Positions 13,132 through 16,356 of a stretch of 16,356 nt of DNA are shown piece after piece. Origin of the DNA: Desulfobacterales bacterium (GTDB taxonomy: Bacteria > Desulfobacterota > Desulfobacteria > Desulfobacterales > UBA5852); the NCBI GenBank assembly GCA_030066455.1, contig JASJBQ010000099.1, positions 1-16,356 of the forward strand. Direction: 5' to 3'. The position numbers and the translations under genes are program-made. Numbering within the stretch: the stretch's first letter is position 1; each line of letters opens with the position of its first letter. Under the pieces are notes generated by a model. It was not told the DNA's origin. It was given only the letters and a program-made list of their open reading frames with translations, and searched no databases.

Positions 13132-14958
13132 ATGCATGGATTCACCGGCCGTATTCTCCAGATCGATCTCGGCACGCAACGTGTCGCGGTGATCGCCAGG
13201 GACCGCGACTTTTACCGCCGTTATCTTGGAGGGGCCTATCTGGCGGCCCGACTCTTCGCGGAAGTGCTGGCAGACGGCGAACCGCCCCTGCCGCTGGCCC
13301 CGGAAAACCCGATCGTCTTCGCCACCGGGCCGCTGGCCGGCGCCCGGGTCTGCGGTTCAACCCGGGTCAACGTGGTGTCGCGCTCGCCGGAAACGCCGGG
13401 GATCTTCACCTCCCAGGGCGGCGGCGAGTTCGGACCGGATCTCAAGCGGGCCGGCTACGACGCTCTGGTGATCAGCGGCGCATCCGCCGCCCCCGTGGTG
13501 CTTACGATCCTGAACGACCGGGTGACGTTCGATGATGCCGCCCACCTGTGGGGACGGGACCGTATGGCCGCCTACGAAGCGCTGACCGCCGCCATGGGCG
13601 GCCGCGGATCGGTGGCCGGCATCGGGCCGGCCGGCGAAAACCTCGTCCGCCACGCCAACATCATGTTCGAGCCGGACCACTATGCCGGTCGCGGCGGTTT
13701 GGGGGCCGTCATGGGCGCCAAGAAGCTCAAGGCCATCTGTGTCGGCGGCGACCGGGCGGTGGCGTTCAAGGACGCGGCCGCCGTCCAGGCCATCAACAAA
13801 GCCGGTGCGACCACCTTTCTTCAGCGCTTCGCCAAGAATCCCCACGGCTTCCTGGGGGTCTTGCGTACCTACGGCACTTTCGGACTGCTGATGCTCAACG
13901 AGGACATCGGCAACCTGCCGGTCGACAACTTCGACCGGGCCCGGACGGGCGATGCAGATTTCGAAGCGGCCGTGGCCCACGCGCGGATCGCGGCGGAGAA
14001 CGTCGGTCGACGGGTTCCCTGCAGGGGGTGCTATCTGGGATGCAAAAAGACAACGGTCGGTGGGGGCCGCACCCCCCTGCCCGAATACGAAAGCATGGCC
14101 CTGCTGGGACCCAATCTGGGTGTTCGTGAACTGGCCCCGGGGATGGAAGCCACCGACCTGTGCAACCGCCTGGGGCTGGACACCATTTCCACCGGGGCGC
14201 TCGTGTCCTTTCTGATGGCCGGCTTCGCGAGCGGCGATCTGGACGTGGAGAAGCTGGGCTTCGAGATCCGTTTCGGCCAGGCCGAAAAGGTTATCGAGCT
14301 GATCCGCATGATGGCCCGACGCGAGGGCCGGATCGGCAACCTGCTGGCCGAGGGCATCGCGGCCTGCCGCAACACCCTGGGGTCGGCGGTCGACCGCCAC
14401 CTGCGCTTTGCCAACGGCATGGGGCTGCCGGCCCACCTGCCGCGCGTGAAGCCCGGTATCGGGTTCGGCTACCTCCACGGCCCCAACCCCGGCGACCACA
14501 TGAAGGCCGAACACGACTGGATCGCGGCCAGCCCCGGCGACCTCGCGATGTTCGGCCTCGAGACCACCTCGGAGCCTGCGGACCTGGACCGGGCCAAGGT
14601 CGAGGCCTATCGCGCCACCCAGATCTACTGCGCGGCCATGGACACCCTGAGCCTGTGCCTGTTTATCTTCGGGCCCGGCAACATCCTGGCTTGCGACGAC
14701 ATCGCCTCTCTGGTCAACGCCGCCACCGGGTTCGACTACACCTTCGACGACCTCCTGCAGATCGGCGAGGCGGCCGTGCAGCTGCAACGGCGGCTCTATA
14801 CGGCCTGCGGCGGGCGGGATGCGGATTTGCTTCCCTACCTGGAAACCCCGGTGCCGGAGGGGCCCAGCCAGGGCCGCCGGATCGATCCTCAGGACTTCGC
14901 CGCGGCGCGGGCGCACTACTATAAATTGTGGGGCTGGAACGACGGGGCCGGGGCCTGA
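13132..14958 (+). CDS. Tungsten-containing aldehyde:ferredoxin oxidoreductase family protein
   Basis: AOR-family enzyme, 608 aa, full length. It oxidises an aldehyde to the acid (or the reverse) with ferredoxin, using a tungsto-bispterin and a [4Fe-4S] cluster. The N-terminus GFTGRILQIDLG and YLGGAYLAARLF are typical; GRGGLGAVMGAKKLKAI is the pterin-binding signature. Cluster ligands are C297, C300 and C304 (CRGCYLGC), with C509 in DTLSLCLF; the pattern matches the C-x2-C-x3-C plus distant Cys of Pyrococcus AOR. NRLGLDTISTG is the second pterin-binding segment. ATG 13132 has GGGAG seven bases upstream; an upstream TTG has no such site. It is oxygen-sensitive in known relatives, hence the anaerobe inference. 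Physically linked to the alcohol dehydrogenase, it likely takes that enzyme's aldehyde. Confidence 0.95.
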   Translation: MHGFTGRILQIDLGTQRVAVIARDRDFYRRYLGGAYLAARLFAEVLADGEPPLPLAPENPIVFATGPLAGARVCGSTRVNVVSRSPETPGIFTSQGGGEFGPDLKRAGYDALVISGASAAPVVLTILNDRVTFDDAAHLWGRDRMAAYEALTAAMGGRGSVAGIGPAGENLVRHANIMFEPDHYAGRGGLGAVMGAKKLKAICVGGDRAVAFKDAAAVQAINKAGATTFLQRFAKNPHGFLGVLRTYGTFGLLMLNEDIGNLPVDNFDRARTGDADFEAAVAHARIAAENVGRRVPCRGCYLGCKKTTVGGGRTPLPEYESMALLGPNLGVRELAPGMEATDLCNRLGLDTISTGALVSFLMAGFASGDLDVEKLGFEIRFGQAEKVIELIRMMARREGRIGNLLAEGIAACRNTLGSAVDRHLRFANGMGLPAHLPRVKPGIGFGYLHGPNPGDHMKAEHDWIAASPGDLAMFGLETTSEPADLDRAKVEAYRATQIYCAAMDTLSLCLFIFGPGNILACDDIASLVNAATGFDYTFDDLLQIGEAAVQLQRRLYTACGGRDADLLPYLETPVPEGPSQGRRIDPQDFAAARAHYYKLWGWNDGAGA

Positions 14959-14976
14959 GGGATCTGGCGCTGGAGT

Positions 14977-15005
14977 TGAACCGGACCTGCTTGCCTCTCG
15001 GTTCA
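14977..15005. other. Hairpin after the AOR gene
   Basis: TGAACCG (14977-14983) and CGGTTCA (14999-15005) form a perfect 7-bp stem with a 15-base loop, 18 bases past the stop codon. No T-run follows, so it is at most a transcript-end stabiliser. Confidence 0.3.
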
Positions 15006-15096
15006 CGACAGGCATCCGCTTGCGTTGATCTTGGCGGTGTCCGGAAGACGTCCGGCGGAATGCAAGGGTAAGATCCGAATCAAGGAGGAGAGAACA

Positions 15097-15294
15097 TTGG
15101 GTCGATGGGGCATCGGTATCATCGCGGTCTGCCTGCTGACGATGCCCGGCAGCACGATTGCCGGCCTGGGGATGCACAGGCACATCGTATTCTACATCGA
15201 ACCTCAGTCCGGTTTGCCCCTGCAGATCGACGACTACATCGCCAAAGCCGGTGCCGGCAGCCTGAAGCTGCGCGAAGTCCACCTGAAACCCTAA
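15097..15294 (+). CDS. Small exported protein, TTG start
   Basis: 65 aa. A very strong ribosome-binding site, AAGGAGGAG, lies six bases before TTG (15097), which decides the start; no ATG fits. The N-terminus is a signal peptide: GRWG, then the hydrophobic IGIIAVCLLTMPGSTIAG with a likely cut near residue 22. The single Cys is in the hydrophobic core and does not form a lipobox. The mature part (about 43 aa; GMHRHIVFYIEPQSGLPLQI onward) is short, with aromatic and basic residues and no recognised domain. It lies between the AOR operon and the convergent VWA-OmpA gene, ending 17 bases from it. Function unknown; the periplasmic location is an inference. Confidence 0.7.
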   Translation: MGRWGIGIIAVCLLTMPGSTIAGLGMHRHIVFYIEPQSGLPLQIDDYIAKAGAGSLKLREVHLKP

Positions 15295-15311
15295 GCGCGA
15301 TTCAGCCATAT

Positions 15312-16356
15312 TTATTCCAGGGCATCCAGGCCGCCCACGGCGATCTCCACCCGCCGGTTGCGGGCCCGGCCGGCGTCGGTGGCATTGTCGGCTGCGGGGT
15401 TGTCGAACCCGTACCAGTGCACCACGATCCGGCTGGCCGCGATGCCGTAGTTTACCGTAAGAAAATCGCGCACGCGCTTTACCCGACGCCAGGACAACGC
15501 CATGTTGTAGGCCGCACTGCCGGTGTTGTCGGTGTAGCCGGCCAGCACCGCGAAGGTGCGCGGATTTTCTTGGAGGAACGTCCCCAGTTTCTCGAGACCA
15601 TCGATATCCTCGGGGCGGAGGCGGTCGCTGTCGAAATCGAACTGGGCGTCGTCGACCAGGGTGGCGCTGATGCGCTTTTCCATAACCGTTTCGATTTCAG
15701 CCGTCGATTTGACCACGTAAAGCGCGCCGGCGGCGTAGACCGGATTGGCATACATGGCGTCGAAGGGGATCACGCGTGAACAGGCGTTGACCGCGGCCAT
15801 TTCGTCCACAAGCTTTTCACCCTGGGGGGTATTGGCGGAGCTGATGAAGTAGAAGCAGACGTTGTGCCGGGCGGCGATCTCTCGCACGGCGTCCAGCGGT
15901 CGGGTTTTTTGAGGACGGGTCAGCGTATAGGTGCCGTCGGTGAAAATGAACACCGCACAGCGACCCTGCACCTGGCTCAGGATGGCGTCGAGCGCGAGGA
16001 TACCGTCGGCCAGCGGGGTGGGCTGGCCTTTGTAGTTCCCGGCCGTTTCCGCCGTGGGCAGGTTGGCGATGGCTTGCATGTAGTCGGCTTTGCGCAGCGG
16101 GTCGAGTGCGTAATAGGTTTTAAAGGGGGTAAAGGTGTAGAGCCCCGCGCTGTAGCCCAGATCCGGCAGCACGGCCAGTTGCTGCCGGAGGATCCTCTTG
16201 GCGGCTTCGAGGCGCGAGGCGCCGGTGTTGCCGTAGGGCGCGCCCATCGAACCCGATGCGTCGAAGAGCACGACAAAGTTCTCCGCCCTGCGCACCAGAT
16301 CCACCTTTTTGACCGTATTCGCGACCAGATCGTCACGGGTAACGATATCCAGCGCC
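15312..16356 (-). CDS. VWA-OmpA envelope protein, 5' end outside window
   Basis: About 347 residues visible; the frame is open through the right edge (it begins ALDIVTRDDLVANTVKKVDL), so a GTG at 16304 is internal. The N-terminal half is a von Willebrand A domain with a complete metal site: DASGSMG, the Thr of QPTPLADG and the Asp of IFTDGTY. The C-terminal ~115 residues are an OmpA peptidoglycan-binding domain: AQFDFDSDRL, GYTDNTGSAAYNMALSWRR and ATDAGRARNRRVEIAV, including the Asp and Arg that bind diaminopimelate. The protein should sit in the periplasm, tethered to the cell wall, with the VWA domain binding a partner. Its signal or lipoprotein sequence would lie beyond the window. Confidence 0.93.
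   Translation of the reverse strand, partial: ALDIVTRDDLVANTVKKVDLVRRAENFVVLFDASGSMGAPYGNTGASRLEAAKRILRQQLAVLPDLGYSAGLYTFTPFKTYYALDPLRKADYMQAIANLPTAETAGNYKGQPTPLADGILALDAILSQVQGRCAVFIFTDGTYTLTRPQKTRPLDAVREIAARHNVCFYFISSANTPQGEKLVDEMAAVNACSRVIPFDAMYANPVYAAGALYVVKSTAEIETVMEKRISATLVDDAQFDFDSDRLRPEDIDGLEKLGTFLQENPRTFAVLAGYTDNTGSAAYNMALSWRRVKRVRDFLTVNYGIAASRIVVHWYGFDNPAADNATDAGRARNRRVEIAVGGLDALE

Noticed and set aside
13357..15309. 650-codon open frame on the minus strand opposite the AOR gene
   Set aside because: It is the complement of a GC-rich, clearly conserved gene; its translation is Arg/Gly/Pro/Gln-rich with no motif. Stop codons are simply rare in that frame.

Overview
The window is about 16.4 kb of GC-rich bacterial DNA with ordinary operon structure: Shine-Dalgarno sites, a mix of ATG, GTG and TTG starts, and short or overlapping junctions. 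Gene content points to an anaerobic, Gram-negative chromosome. There is a tungsten/molybdopterin aldehyde:ferredoxin oxidoreductase, an iron-dependent alcohol dehydrogenase, an OmpA-type outer-membrane protein and a c-di-GMP cyclase. I lean to a Desulfobacterota (Desulfobacterales-like) sulfate reducer, but this is inferred from gene content; no marker gene is present. I see no tRNA, rRNA, CRISPR array, transposase or phage gene.

Left part (1-3093, + strand): two Gfo/Idh/MocA-type sugar oxidoreductases, the first cut by the window edge, flank a glucose-type ABC solute-binding protein that has no permease or ATPase beside it. A convergent UspA-type stress protein (3094-3627) abuts the second oxidoreductase with no spacer.

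Centre-left (3628-7023): an intergenic stretch holds a structured element ending in a convincing intrinsic terminator that no gene explains. Next come a PAS-GGDEF diguanylate cyclase that apparently starts at an AUC codon, a two-helix potassium channel with a cytoplasmic RCK gating domain, and a small 97-aa protein of unknown function behind a long untranslated leader with a good sigma70-type promoter.

Centre-right (7024-9605): a FabG-like short-chain dehydrogenase meets a histone-deacetylase-family hydrolase tail to tail. The hydrolase is the last gene of a minus-strand mini-operon with two small proteins. The middle one appears to have lost a base near its 5' end.

Right part (10000-14958, + strand) is the most coherent pathway: a glutamine-synthetase-like gamma-glutamyl-amide ligase, an iron alcohol dehydrogenase, a truncated class-I-glutamine-amidotransferase-like (C26, PuuD-like) hydrolase and an AOR-family aldehyde oxidoreductase. 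This order fits an anaerobic version of the gamma-glutamylation route for an amino alcohol or amine: ligate to glutamate, oxidise alcohol to aldehyde, oxidise aldehyde to acid with ferredoxin, then hydrolyse the glutamyl group. The hydrolase here has lost its catalytic half. A ~118-bp hairpin-forming inverted repeat lies between the ligase and the dehydrogenase. The window ends with a small secreted protein and a convergent VWA-OmpA envelope protein that runs off the right edge.
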